A DNA stretch of 64,000 bases from Phycisphaerales bacterium (GTDB taxonomy: Bacteria > Planctomycetota > Phycisphaerae > Phycisphaerales > UBA1924), in the NCBI GenBank assembly GCA_023382935.1, contig JAHDXL010000003.1, positions 241,559 through 305,558 on the forward strand, read 5' to 3'. Every line of letters begins with the position of its first letter. The first letter of the stretch is position 1. This document shows, in pieces, positions 55,034 through 62,630 of this stretch. The notes under the pieces are model-generated. The model was not told where the DNA came from and did no database searches. It was given only the letters and a program-made list of their open reading frames with translations. The translations under genes and the position numbers were made by a program.

Positions 55034-56239
55034 GTGAGAACCGCTCTTCGATTCGCCTTTGTGCTGGTGTTGATTGCCCTTCACGGGTGCAGTGAAACGG
55101 CGCTGGCGGCTCCCTCGCTGGCGCTTCGGGCTCGTACCGATCTCACGACCGCACGACTCCCCGGCTCGGCGAGCCGGGCCACCGCGGAGACCACCATGGC
55201 ACCGCCCCTCGGAGTTCCTGATTCGGTCACCGCGCAGATGGTGGCGATGTATGAGGCGGCGGCCGAGGACATCAACAAGATGGCCGGCCGCGCGTTCGCG
55301 CAGCTGGCCGAGACGCCGGACCTGGCCAGCGCCCGGTTCCGCCTGGCCCGCGCGGCCGAACTGGAACGACAGATCGTCGAGCGGCTCCGCCGGCTCAACG
55401 TGGCGATCCCCGGCGTCATCAGCGAAGCAACCCGGCAGTCGATCGAGTCGGCGATCGCCTTCGGTGAGCGCGAGCTGGCGGACCTCGGCCTGGACCCGAA
55501 AAACGCACAGCCCGGCGTGGCCGGCTCGATCGGCTTTGCACTCGTGGACGAGGACGCCGTGCGCGTCATCGCCGAAGACACCGCGGCCCGCGCCGTCGAG
55601 TCGATGCAGACCAGCCTGGTGCGCGGCGCAGCCGACCACGGCCGCCGGGCAGGATCGGTGTTCCGGAGCCTCTCGGAGAGCGCGGCCAATGTCGGCGGCT
55701 CGGCCGAGCGTGAAGTGAACCGGGCGATTGCCCGCGGCCTGATCACCGGTGACCCGATCATCGCCGATCGCGCGGTGCGTGACCTGTTCCGCGATCCGAA
55801 CGCGGTCGAGGGCGTGCGGAAACTGGGCAACAAGATCATTGAAGTCGGCAACGCCAGCATGACCGTGCGGGCCTACGCCAGCACGGTGGTGCGGACGCGC
55901 ACGCGCGAGGCCACCGAGACGGCCCGGCACGGACGACTCGGACTCTCGGGCATCAGCCTGGTGCAGATCACCGGCCGCGTGTCGAAAAACTTCTGCACGG
56001 CGTTCATCGGGCTGGTGTGCAGTCTGAGCGGAGAGCAGACCGTGGACGGGGTGACCTACCCGGCTCTCTCGAGCCTGCCCAACGGCGGAGCGCCGTTCCA
56101 CCCCAACTGCTCGAAGAGCACCGCGGCGTACGTGCCGGAACTGGTCAGCGCCGGCCGCGTGGCCATGCACGAGAAGGCGAGCATCGAGTATCGCGCGCGG
56201 GTGCGCACCGGGCGGCTGCTGGCCGACGTTCGGAACTGA
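55034..56239 (+). CDS. MuF-like head morphogenesis protein fused to a lipoprotein-like N-terminus
   Basis: A 401-aa protein. From ATG 55196 (residue 55) the sequence (TAQMVAMYEAAAEDINKMAG, EREVNRAIARGLITGDPIIA, CTAFIGLVCSLSGEQTVDG, then PFHPNCSKSTAAYVPEL) is a MuF/SPP1-gp7-type head protein, with the PxHPNC motif typical of the family. A GTG at 55034 with GGAGG 6 nt upstream adds a signal-like RTALRFAFVLVLIALHGC and repeat-derived LALRARTD and GSASRAT (55112-55183). Either a fused lipoprotein head or a second start at 55196 (GGAG, spacing 8) is used. Confidence 0.75.
   Translation: MRTALRFAFVLVLIALHGCSETALAAPSLALRARTDLTTARLPGSASRATAETTMAPPLGVPDSVTAQMVAMYEAAAEDINKMAGRAFAQLAETPDLASARFRLARAAELERQIVERLRRLNVAIPGVISEATRQSIESAIAFGERELADLGLDPKNAQPGVAGSIGFALVDEDAVRVIAEDTAARAVESMQTSLVRGAADHGRRAGSVFRSLSESAANVGGSAEREVNRAIARGLITGDPIIADRAVRDLFRDPNAVEGVRKLGNKIIEVGNASMTVRAYASTVVRTRTREATETARHGRLGLSGISLVQITGRVSKNFCTAFIGLVCSLSGEQTVDGVTYPALSSLPNGGAPFHPNCSKSTAAYVPELVSAGRVAMHEKASIEYRARVRTGRLLADVRN
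55112..55183. repeat. Family F copy 3, CTCACGAC array and palindrome B copy 5
   Basis: Three repeat types in a row inside the N-terminal part of the MuF-like gene; encode LALRARTD and GSASRAT. Confidence 0.85.
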
Positions 56240-56251
56240 ACCACCGGATTT

Positions 56252-56285
56252 GAACCACAGAGAACACAGAGACACACAGAGAAAG
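56252..56285. repeat. CACAGAGAA array
   Basis: ACCACAGAGAACACAGAGAC-type array before the gene at 56294. Confidence 0.9.
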
Positions 56286-56293
56286 GCATTGGG

Positions 56294-56605
56294 ATGAACG
56301 AAGAGAAACGGAGAAACGCGGTGTACCCCGCCGACACGAACGAGAACGCCGGAACCATGCGGCACGAAGCCCTCGAGCGCATGCCGCGCGTCGGAGAGAT
56401 CGTGCACTACTTCGCGGACAGCAACGTCGATCGACCGATGGCGGCGATCGTGACCGCGGTGTGGGGCCCGCGGTGCGTGAACCTGGTTGTCTTCCCGGAC
56501 GGCTCTGGATCTGGGACCGTGCGTCAGAAGGTCGGCGGCATGCTGCAAACCAGCGTGAGTCGCACGTGCTGCAAGACCGACGTGCAGGTGTGGGACTTCG
56601 CCTGA
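56294..56605 (+). CDS. Small phage protein, unknown function
   Basis: A 103-aa protein with VGEIVHYFADSNVDRPMAAI, then VWGPRCVNLVVFPDGSG, a compact beta domain common in tailed phages near head genes (recollection). Preceded by the CACAGAGA repeat at 56252-56285. Confidence 0.6.
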   Translation: MNEEKRRNAVYPADTNENAGTMRHEALERMPRVGEIVHYFADSNVDRPMAAIVTAVWGPRCVNLVVFPDGSGSGTVRQKVGGMLQTSVSRTCCKTDVQVWDFA

Positions 56606-56611
56606 TCCACT

Positions 56612-56635
56612 CCCGCGGCGTGAGAGCGCCGCGGG
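56612..56635 (+). terminator. Stem-loop before the scaffold-capsid cassette
   Basis: A 9-bp perfect stem CCCGCGGCG/CGCCGCGGG with a 6-nt loop, just after the stop at 56605. No strong T run follows, so it may be a processing or attenuation hairpin. Confidence 0.5.
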
Positions 56636-56644
56636 TGTATTGAC

Positions 56645-56677
56645 CCTGATGCCCAGTGCCTGATGCCCAGTGCCTGG
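56645..56677. repeat. TGATGCCCAGTGCC tandem array
   Basis: Two 14-bp CCTGATGCCCAGTG units plus a partial third, directly before the scaffold-like gene. Confidence 0.9.
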
Positions 56678-56698
56678 AGTGACTGAAAGGAACGACTC

Positions 56699-57349
56699 AT
56701 GGGATTTGAGATCAAGAACCTGAAGACCGCGGACGGCAAGCCGGTGAGCCTCGAGGGCATCGACGCCAAGATCGTCGGCCTGCTCGAAGTCGTCGGCGCG
56801 GCATTGACCACGCAGGTCGAGACGGCCGTCGCCGGCGTCGGCGAGACGGTCAAGACCACGCTGACCGAGTCGCTCAAGCCGATCACCACGCAGATCGAAG
56901 AGATCAAGAAGACGGCGCCCGCCCCCGGAGCGCCGACGCCCAAGCCGGGAGAGAAGCCGGCCCCCGGCGATGACATGCCGGCGTGGGCGAAGGGGCTGGT
57001 GGACAGCGTCACGGCGCTGGCCAACGAACGGGCGGCCGAGAAGGAACAGGTCACCGTGGCCGGTTCGGTCAAGGCGTACCTGGACAAGCACCTGCCCAAC
57101 CTGGGCGACGCGCGGGCCGTCATCGAGCGACGCCTGGTGGCGCTCAAGCCCAAGGACGAGGCGGCGATCAAGCAGGCCGTGACCGACCTGCGCGAGGAGT
57201 ACCGGGTGGCGGGCGTCGACGTCAAGAAGTTCGACGCCGACCCGAAGGGCGAAGGCGCGAAGGACCAGCCCAAGGACGACAGCCCGGAGGCTGTCGAGGC
57301 CAAGAAGATCAAGGCATTGCGCGAGGGGCCGCGCTCTCTCGTTTCCTGA
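56699..57349 (+). CDS. Scaffold-like protein preceding the capsid
   Basis: A 216-aa acidic, helical protein (LEVVGAALTTQVETAVAGVG, TLTESLKPITTQIEEIKKTA), a Pro-rich linker (APGAPTPKPGEKPAPGDD) and a second helical part. It precedes the major capsid gene as scaffold proteins do; no protease motif is visible. Confidence 0.6.
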   Translation: MGFEIKNLKTADGKPVSLEGIDAKIVGLLEVVGAALTTQVETAVAGVGETVKTTLTESLKPITTQIEEIKKTAPAPGAPTPKPGEKPAPGDDMPAWAKGLVDSVTALANERAAEKEQVTVAGSVKAYLDKHLPNLGDARAVIERRLVALKPKDEAAIKQAVTDLREEYRVAGVDVKKFDADPKGEGAKDQPKDDSPEAVEAKKIKALREGPRSLVS

Positions 57350-57399
57350 ACACACACAGTGCGGCGTGAAGCGCCCGCACACATCGCACGGAGGCGATC

Positions 57400-58548
57400 A
57401 TGACTCAGCAGATCATCAGCACGTATACGGGCGCGATCAGTCGAAACGTCGCGCGGGAACTCCTCCTCCAGGCCGAGGCGATGGAGGCGCCCATTCTCGC
57501 CCTGCTCGAACGCGAAGGCCGCGTCGAGCCGACCGGCGTCGAAAAGTTCGAGTGGTACACCGATGGCTTCGGCTCGGACCGCACCGCCATCAACAACGGC
57601 GGCTCGGCCTACGACGACACCACCACGTCGATCGTGGTGGACGACGGCTCGGTGTTCTACCCCAACTCCATCCTCTATGCCGAAGCGACCGGCGAACGCA
57701 TGCTGGTTACGGCGGTCTCGACCAACACGCTGACGGTCGTGCGCGGCGTCGGCTCGGTGGCCGCCGCGTCCGGATCGGTGGCCAACAACGCCGACGTCCG
57801 CAACATCGGCTCGGCCTCGGGCGAAGGCAGCGACGCCCCGTCCGCACGCGCGACGAGCAAGGTCGCCTGTTACAACTACGTCCAGACGTTCAAGCAGACC
57901 GTGGACCTCTCGGGCCGACTGGCGGAGAGCGCGACGCTGACCGAGGATGAACGCGGCTTCCAGCGTCGCAAGAAGTACCAGGAGATGCTGCGGAACATCG
58001 AGACCTCGTTCATTTTCGGGTCGCGATCGAAGACCGCCAGCGGCGCCGACTCGAAGATCGTCACGACCACCGGCGGCCTGCTCGAAGCCATCACCACCAA
58101 CGTGACCAACCAGGGCGGCACGCTGACCAAGACGCAGTTCGAGACCTTCTGCATCAGCAAGGCCTTCGCCTACGGCTCGGGCGTCAAGCTCGGGTTCGTC
58201 GGATCGACCATGCTGACCACCCTGCGCACGCTGTACGGCAACACCATCACCGTCGTGCCGCGTGACACCGAGGTTGGCATCAACATCGAGTCGATCCTGG
58301 TGCCCGGCGGCAAGCTGATGCTGGTGCACAACCGCCGCTTCGGAACGGTGCTCGACGGCGGACTGATCGTCGTGGACCCGCAGAGCGCCAAGAAGCGCTT
58401 CATGAACAACCGCGACATCCGCCTCCGCGAGAACATCCAGACCAACAGCGTCGATGCGGTCATGGACGAGTGGACCGGCGACGTCGGCCTGGACTACGGC
58501 GACGAAGTCAACCACGCTGTGCTCAAGGGCGTGACCGGACCGGCCTGA
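57400..58548 (+). CDS. Major capsid protein, SU10/DUF5309-like
   Basis: A 382-aa protein with features of the SU10-type HK97-fold capsid family: ILALLEREGRVEPTGVEKFE, YVQTFKQTVDLSGRLAESAT, then KKYQEMLRNIETSFIFGSRS, GVKLGFVGSTMLTTLRTLYG and RDTEVGINIESILVPGGKLM with the C-terminal RFMNNRDIRLRENIQTN. Preceded by the scaffold-like gene and followed by a strong stem-loop. Confidence 0.85.
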   Translation: MTQQIISTYTGAISRNVARELLLQAEAMEAPILALLEREGRVEPTGVEKFEWYTDGFGSDRTAINNGGSAYDDTTTSIVVDDGSVFYPNSILYAEATGERMLVTAVSTNTLTVVRGVGSVAAASGSVANNADVRNIGSASGEGSDAPSARATSKVACYNYVQTFKQTVDLSGRLAESATLTEDERGFQRRKKYQEMLRNIETSFIFGSRSKTASGADSKIVTTTGGLLEAITTNVTNQGGTLTKTQFETFCISKAFAYGSGVKLGFVGSTMLTTLRTLYGNTITVVPRDTEVGINIESILVPGGKLMLVHNRRFGTVLDGGLIVVDPQSAKKRFMNNRDIRLRENIQTNSVDAVMDEWTGDVGLDYGDEVNHAVLKGVTGPA

Positions 58549-58558
58549 TAAACCACAC

Positions 58559-58582
58559 GGCGCGGGGCGAGAGCCCCGCGCC
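58559..58582 (+). terminator. Strong stem-loop after the major capsid gene
   Basis: A 10-bp perfect stem GGCGCGGGGC/GCCCCGCGCC with a GAGA loop, 11 bp past the capsid stop, followed by GACGTTT. Probably a partial terminator or mRNA 3' end stabiliser. Confidence 0.7.
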
Positions 58583-58619
58583 GACGTTTCGATTCGCACC
58601 CTCAGCAGAAAGGACAGTC

Positions 58620-58967
58620 ATGGCCAAGGCAGACACGAAGACGAAGGCCGACGCGGACGCGAAGGTCAAGAGCAACGCGGACACGAAGACGAAGGCCGAC
58701 GCCGACGCGAAGGGCGAGGATGCCGCACAGACCGAAGGCAAGACCATCGCGCCGCCGGAGCGGCTGCCCGGAGACGTGCCGCCGCACGGAGAGAACGAGG
58801 TGGTGCTGCGCAGCCGCTACCGACTCTACGAGTGGGGCGGCGTGAGCCCGAGTGTGAAGTTCGACAACTACACCGCCGTCGTCAGCCGCGACGTGGCGGA
58901 ACGTGCCAGCCGCGACCCCCTCTTCGGCCCGGGGCGCGACTTCTGGCGGGACACGGCCGCGGCTTGA
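58620..58967 (+). CDS. Small phage protein with repeated KADADAK segment
   Basis: A 115-aa protein. Residues 2-33 repeat (ADTKTKADADAKVKSNADTK, then ADTKTKADADAKGED), a disordered start caused by a 51-54-bp DNA repeat. Residues 50-110 (PHGENEVVLRSRYRLYEWGG) are compact. AAAGGACAGTC precedes the ATG. The position after the capsid suggests a head-decoration or connector role. Confidence 0.6.
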   Translation: MAKADTKTKADADAKVKSNADTKTKADADAKGEDAAQTEGKTIAPPERLPGDVPPHGENEVVLRSRYRLYEWGGVSPSVKFDNYTAVVSRDVAERASRDPLFGPGRDFWRDTAAA

Positions 58968-59047
58968 GCGACCAAGGCCGGCGGATGAGACCACGCCGCC
59001 GGAGGTGAGAAAGGCCCGCTTGCGCGGAAGCGCAGGCGGGAGATTGG

Positions 59048-59147
59048 GGCCTGCGAAGCAGGCCGGCGAAGTGGCGAAGTGGCGAAGTGGCGAGGTCGGG
59101 AAAGGCGAAGACAAACCAGTGCCTAGTGCCCAGTGCCTAGTGCCTGA
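59048..59147. repeat. GGCCTGC palindrome, GCGAAGTG array and CTAGTGCC array
   Basis: GGCCTGC/GCAGGCC palindrome at 59048-59064, four GCGAAGTG-type units (59066-59103) and CCAGTGCCTAGTGCC units (59116-59147), in the gap before the gene at 59163. Confidence 0.85.
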
Positions 59148-59162
59148 ATCAAGAGGTGACGC

Positions 59163-59468
59163 ATGGGACATCTGCCGACAAGTGAAGCGATCAGTGGAGG
59201 CACCTGGACACTGGTCGCCGCGTTTACGAGCGACCCGCCCAAGCAGGTCACGGTGCGCAACGCCTCGACCTCGGCCAACGCGGCCGAGTTTCTCGTCGTG
59301 CCCATGCACATCGCCGAAGCGCCCACCGACGAGGACGGCTGGAGCCTCGCCGCCGGCGAAGAGAAGAGCTTCTTCGACGCGGTGGCGCGCGGAGGCGATG
59401 GACGCATCACCGCCGTCTACGCCAAGAGCAGCGGTGCCACCGTCGAAGTGGTCGTGGATGTGAGGTGA
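59163..59468 (+). CDS. Small beta-rich phage protein
   Basis: A 101-aa all-beta protein (SGGTWTLVAAFTSDPPKQVT, SANAAEFLVVPMHIAEAPTD, RITAVYAKSSGATVEVVVDV), possibly a capsid decoration or head fibre protein. AGAGGTGACGC precedes the start. Confidence 0.6.
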   Translation: MGHLPTSEAISGGTWTLVAAFTSDPPKQVTVRNASTSANAAEFLVVPMHIAEAPTDEDGWSLAAGEEKSFFDAVARGGDGRITAVYAKSSGATVEVVVDVR

Positions 59469-59469
59469 G

Positions 59470-59550
59470 GCGAGCGAAGTGGCGAGATGGCGAGGTGGCG
59501 AGTCGGAAAGGCGGAAGACGGGAGTCGTGAGGTCGGGAAGAGCGTGAGGT
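59470..59550. repeat. GCGAGNTG/GTCGTGAG array
   Basis: About eight units of a GCGAGATG/GTCGTGAGGTC type between the decoration-like gene and the hydrolase gene. Confidence 0.85.
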
Positions 59551-59553
59551 TCG

Positions 59554-61176
59554 ATGGCGTATAACCCAGCGACAATCTGCTACGGTGCCAAGAGCGCGAT
59601 CGCGGCCTATCTCGAGCCGACCGGCGTGGCCATGGCCATCGGCGACTCGCTGACCAGCTATCAGAACAGCATCGAAGGCCGCACATTCTTCGCCATGGCG
59701 ATGTGCTGCCCGACGTGGAACGGACGCATCGGCCTGCTCGATTGCGGATCGAAGATCACAGGCGCCAACGGGACATACAACCTCAACACGTCAAACCGTT
59801 CCAACTCCTATGGCCTGTGCCAGGCCCAGTTCAGCATGAGCGGTGGATCGGGCTCCTCCGGTTCGCGCGACCTGCCCGGGCTGTGGGTGATCAATGAAGA
59901 CCAGACCACAGTCAACGAGGGCTACCGCATCCCGCCGGCCGCGGCCGACGTGGCCCATTACACCTGCGGGCGCAACCATCCCTTCGGCGTTCACGGCGGC
60001 GGCACGCCGAGCGGCGCCAACAACGAGTACTACCGCCAGGTCTTCAAGATCGAAACCGGCTGGGACTCCAAGTCGATCAACAAGCTGGTCGGCGCTTCGG
60101 GCAAGGTCGCGCTGCGATACTTGTGCGTGACGCCATCGGGCGGAACGGCCGCCGACAACGTGTCGCGTCGCCTGATTGACGGGAGCGGCATCGCCTCGGG
60201 CACCACGGCCACGCTCACGGCATGGCCGACCATCCGATTTTCGGGCGGTACCTTCTGGAAGCCCGGGCCGGGCAACGCGCTCGACGCGGCGGCGACCACG
60301 CTGACGTATGGAGGCGTGCTCAACGCTTTCCGCGGTGACAGCGCCGACGCCTCGGGCTTGATCAACGCCATGGGTGACATGGTGCTCTCGGCCGATGGAT
60401 CGGGCGATTTCCAGGCGGCGGTGCGGGGATCGAGCGTGGTCGGCGCCGGACGCTGGCTGCCCGCCTTCGGCGGATCGTGCTACGCGATCGACGGCAGCAA
60501 CAACTTCGAGGGCGGCAAGTGCATCGTCGCCATGGGCACCAACAGCGCGCAGTACGCCGACGTCGGCGGGGCGGGCACGGGGAAGAACGTCAGCGAAGCA
60601 CGCTTGGCCCGACTGATCTACATGACCAGCGTGGATCTGTCCAAGCCGCTCGTGTTCGTCTACCAGTGGGGCGACGAGGGGGCGGGCACACAGGCTGCCG
60701 TCGAGGCCATGGTGGCGGTGTGCCAGAGCGCGGCGGAAACCGCCGGCTACGCAGCTTCGAAGATCCATCACATCATCCTCACGAACCACTGGCGTGACTG
60801 CGGACAGCCGAGCGAAGCGCTCAACAGCGCCTACGTTGAGGCCAGCCGGACCGCGCACCGAAACGCGGTGGACGCGCTGCGCGCGATCGGCCTCTCGGTG
60901 GCCAACGTGTCTCTCTATGACGCGACGGACGGTGTGCCCCTCAACGGCGGCGCGGCCGCGATCGCGTACATGGCGGCGTACTCCGCCTTCGAGTGGGGCG
61001 ACGGGCAGGTGGTCGACCTGACCGGAGGCGATCTGCTCGACGCGGGGGAAGGACACCCCAGCGACGCGGGCAGCCCGTTCTTCGCGGTCAAGGCGCTGGC
61101 GGCGATGCGAGCGTATGCCTCGGGAAGCAGACGCCGACCGAGCAGCGGGCAACGACTCACACTGGGGGTGCTGTGA
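59554..61176 (+). CDS. SGNH/GDSL-type hydrolase of the virion region
   Basis: A 540-aa protein. The block I motif GVAMAIGDSLTSYQNSIEGR gives a nucleophile Ser near residue 32, and GEGHPSDAGSPFF near 498-510 is block V with the catalytic His; the usual Asp three residues before the His is replaced (G498/E499). KPLVFVYQWGDEGAG and HHIILTNHWRDCGQP could supply the oxyanion positions. The middle (YGGVLNAFRGDSADASGLIN) is beta-rich. Its location among head genes suggests a fibre- or capsid-attached esterase that acts on surface glycans. Confidence 0.75.
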   Translation: MAYNPATICYGAKSAIAAYLEPTGVAMAIGDSLTSYQNSIEGRTFFAMAMCCPTWNGRIGLLDCGSKITGANGTYNLNTSNRSNSYGLCQAQFSMSGGSGSSGSRDLPGLWVINEDQTTVNEGYRIPPAAADVAHYTCGRNHPFGVHGGGTPSGANNEYYRQVFKIETGWDSKSINKLVGASGKVALRYLCVTPSGGTAADNVSRRLIDGSGIASGTTATLTAWPTIRFSGGTFWKPGPGNALDAAATTLTYGGVLNAFRGDSADASGLINAMGDMVLSADGSGDFQAAVRGSSVVGAGRWLPAFGGSCYAIDGSNNFEGGKCIVAMGTNSAQYADVGGAGTGKNVSEARLARLIYMTSVDLSKPLVFVYQWGDEGAGTQAAVEAMVAVCQSAAETAGYAASKIHHIILTNHWRDCGQPSEALNSAYVEASRTAHRNAVDALRAIGLSVANVSLYDATDGVPLNGGAAAIAYMAAYSAFEWGDGQVVDLTGGDLLDAGEGHPSDAGSPFFAVKALAAMRAYASGSRRRPSSGQRLTLGVL

Positions 61177-61487
61177 TGCGGGGACGTGAGATCGGGAGTC
61201 GTGAGGTCGCGAGTCGGGAAGACACTGCTGCGCGGAGGACCGCGAGCAGTGGCACCCGGAGCGATTTGGCCACGTGCGAATGCGTGACGTGCTGTGATGG
61301 CGAGCACGCCGGGAAATGCCGGGAGTGCGCGGGCTGGGGCGATCGCATGGACGACGACGGCACGCACATTTGTGAATGGTGTCAGGGCACAGGCACGTGC
61401 CCCGTGTGCGAGGGCGCTGCCGAACGACTGATGCCTGATGCCCAATGCCTGATGCCTGTGAGGCCGGAGGCCGAACCATGTATCTGA
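61176..61487 (+). CDS. Zinc-finger protein of the prophage with repeat-derived ends
   Basis: A 103-aa protein rich in paired cysteines: CECVTCC, CRECAGWG, CEWCQGTGTCPVCEG, like a DnaJ-type zinc-finger region. The N-terminal REIGSREVASREDT comes from the repeat at 61184-61223 and the C-terminal DAQCLMPVRPEA from the repeat at 61428-61459. Start shares a base with the preceding stop. Confidence 0.65.
   Translation: MRGREIGSREVASREDTAARRTASSGTRSDLATCECVTCCDGEHAGKCRECAGWGDRMDDDGTHICEWCQGTGTCPVCEGAAERLMPDAQCLMPVRPEAEPCI
61184..61223. repeat. GTGAGATCG array inside the zinc-finger gene
   Basis: Encodes REIGSREVASRE at the N-terminus of the 103-aa protein. Confidence 0.85.
61428..61459. repeat. 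CTGATGCC array
   Basis: CTGATGCCTGATGCCCAATG-type units; in frame at the end of the zinc-finger gene. Confidence 0.85.
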
Positions 61488-62059
61488 CCGTCGCGGAGAC
61501 CACCGCCATCATCGAGATGCAACTGCCATCCACCGATGAACGCCGCACGGCGTGGGAAGCGCTCGTACCGGGCGACCAGGCCGTGTGCGCACGCCAGGCC
61601 AGCGCCGACATCGACGCGTGTCTCTGGAAGGGACGCGTCGAAGACCCGGACGGGCAGAGCGCGATGTGGCCGCGAGTGTGGGACGAAGCCGGCCACAGCG
61701 CGAGCACCACGGGCGAGACGCCCGTGCCACCGGACGGAGTCACCATCCTGCCGGGCGGTGAGATGGACCTGCCCCAGGCTCTGATCGATGACAGCCAGAC
61801 CGAGTGGAGCGTCGCGAGCATCCCCGCGGGCATCCGCGTCGCCACGGCCATCCAGGCGGCCGTACGGGCGATGCGGGCGCTGGGGTATGACAAGACGCGC
61901 CAACACCTCGACGCGGCACACGGAGGCGTCACGGCCAAGAGCGGGGCGTTCGGATCGGTGTCGTTCGGAGCGCGGGCGACCAGCTGCTGGGCCAACCTGG
62001 ATCGAGACGCCCTGGCGGCGGCGATGGAGTTTGCACGCGCGAGCGCGGGGCTCGCGTGA
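61478..62059 (+). CDS. Head-tail connector-like protein (gp36-like)
   Basis: A 193-aa protein (YLTVAETTAIIEMQLPSTDE, GDQAVCARQASADIDACLWK), then a helical end (GIRVATAIQAAVRAMRALGY). Size and position suggest an adaptor that joins the head to the tail. The palindromic repeat at 61708-61731 inserts TTGETPVPP near residue 79. Starts after GGAGG. Confidence 0.68.
   Translation: MYLTVAETTAIIEMQLPSTDERRTAWEALVPGDQAVCARQASADIDACLWKGRVEDPDGQSAMWPRVWDEAGHSASTTGETPVPPDGVTILPGGEMDLPQALIDDSQTEWSVASIPAGIRVATAIQAAVRAMRALGYDKTRQHLDAAHGGVTAKSGAFGSVSFGARATSCWANLDRDALAAAMEFARASAGLA
61708..61731. repeat. Palindrome family A, copy 6
   Basis: ACGGGCG-AGA-CGCCCGT core ending GCCACC. In frame in the connector gene (TTGETPVPP). 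Confidence 0.9.
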
Positions 62060-62069
62060 CCCCCGGAAT

Positions 62070-62161
62070 TGAACCACAGAGGACACAGAGATGCACAGAG
62101 AACTGATTCTGAAAAAAGACCAAATGCATTGCTCTGTGACCTCTGTGCTCTCTGTGGTGAA
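62070..62161. repeat. Long inverted pair of CACAGAG arrays
   Basis: GAACCACAGAGGACACAGAG-type array (62070-62102) faces its inverse (62130-62161) over a 28-bp AT-richer spacer; could form a long hairpin before the gene at 62180. Confidence 0.85.
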
Positions 62162-62179
62162 TGCCTTTGGAGACGTGCG

Positions 62180-62536
62180 GTGACGAACGCGAAGATCACA
62201 GGCTGGAAGAAGCACGAGGGAGAGCAGGGCGATGGCTCGGCCATCCTCGGCGATGACCTGCTGAGCGCGCAGCCTGGCATCCCGGCCGAACTGGTCAGCC
62301 CGTCGACCTACGCCCGCGCGACCGCCCGGGCCGAGGGCATCGAACTGGTCTGGACCGTGCGCGTCGCGCTCGAGCCGGTGCGGCGGCTGGACTCGGCGCT
62401 GATTGCGGTGAGCGATCGCGTGCGGATCGCGCCCACCCGCCGCGGAGCCCCGGCCGAGTGGTTCGGGGTGGTCAGCGTGCGGGAAATGGACGAGGTGCTG
62501 GAGGTGGGGCTGGGGAAGAAGGTGGATGGGCAGTGA
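62180..62536 (+). CDS. Head-closure/tail-completion-like protein
   Basis: A 118-aa beta-rich protein (ITGWKKHEGEQGDGSAILGD, ELVWTVRVALEPVRRLDSAL, then RIAPTRRGAPAEWFGVVSVR) starting at GTG 62180. It is preceded by a long CACAGAG inverted repeat (62070-62161). Its place between the connector and the next tail gene suggests a stopper/head-closure protein. Confidence 0.6.
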   Translation: MTNAKITGWKKHEGEQGDGSAILGDDLLSAQPGIPAELVSPSTYARATARAEGIELVWTVRVALEPVRRLDSALIAVSDRVRIAPTRRGAPAEWFGVVSVREMDEVLEVGLGKKVDGQ

Positions 62537-62540
62537 GAGA

Positions 62541-62625
62541 GGGCACAGAGAGCACAGAGCGGAAACAGCAGAGCAGCAAAGCAGCAGAGCAGCAAAGAAG
62601 ATCACGACCTCACGACTCACGAGCG
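62541..62625. repeat. CACAGAGA, AGCAAAGC and CTCACGAC arrays
   Basis: Three array types follow one another: 62541-62560, 62563-62600 and 62601-62625, between the genes at 62180 and 62631. Confidence 0.85.
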
Positions 62626-62630
62626 AAGCG

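Noticed and set aside
54120-55037. 305-codon plus-strand frame
   Set aside because: Its first part is antisense to the candidate at 54002 and composition is random; only its end, which overlaps GTG 55034, might be coding, so I did not call it a gene.
34086-62625. CRISPR array
   Set aside because: The repeats are palindromic or microsatellite-like, dispersed, within genes, with no regular unique spacers and no cas genes.
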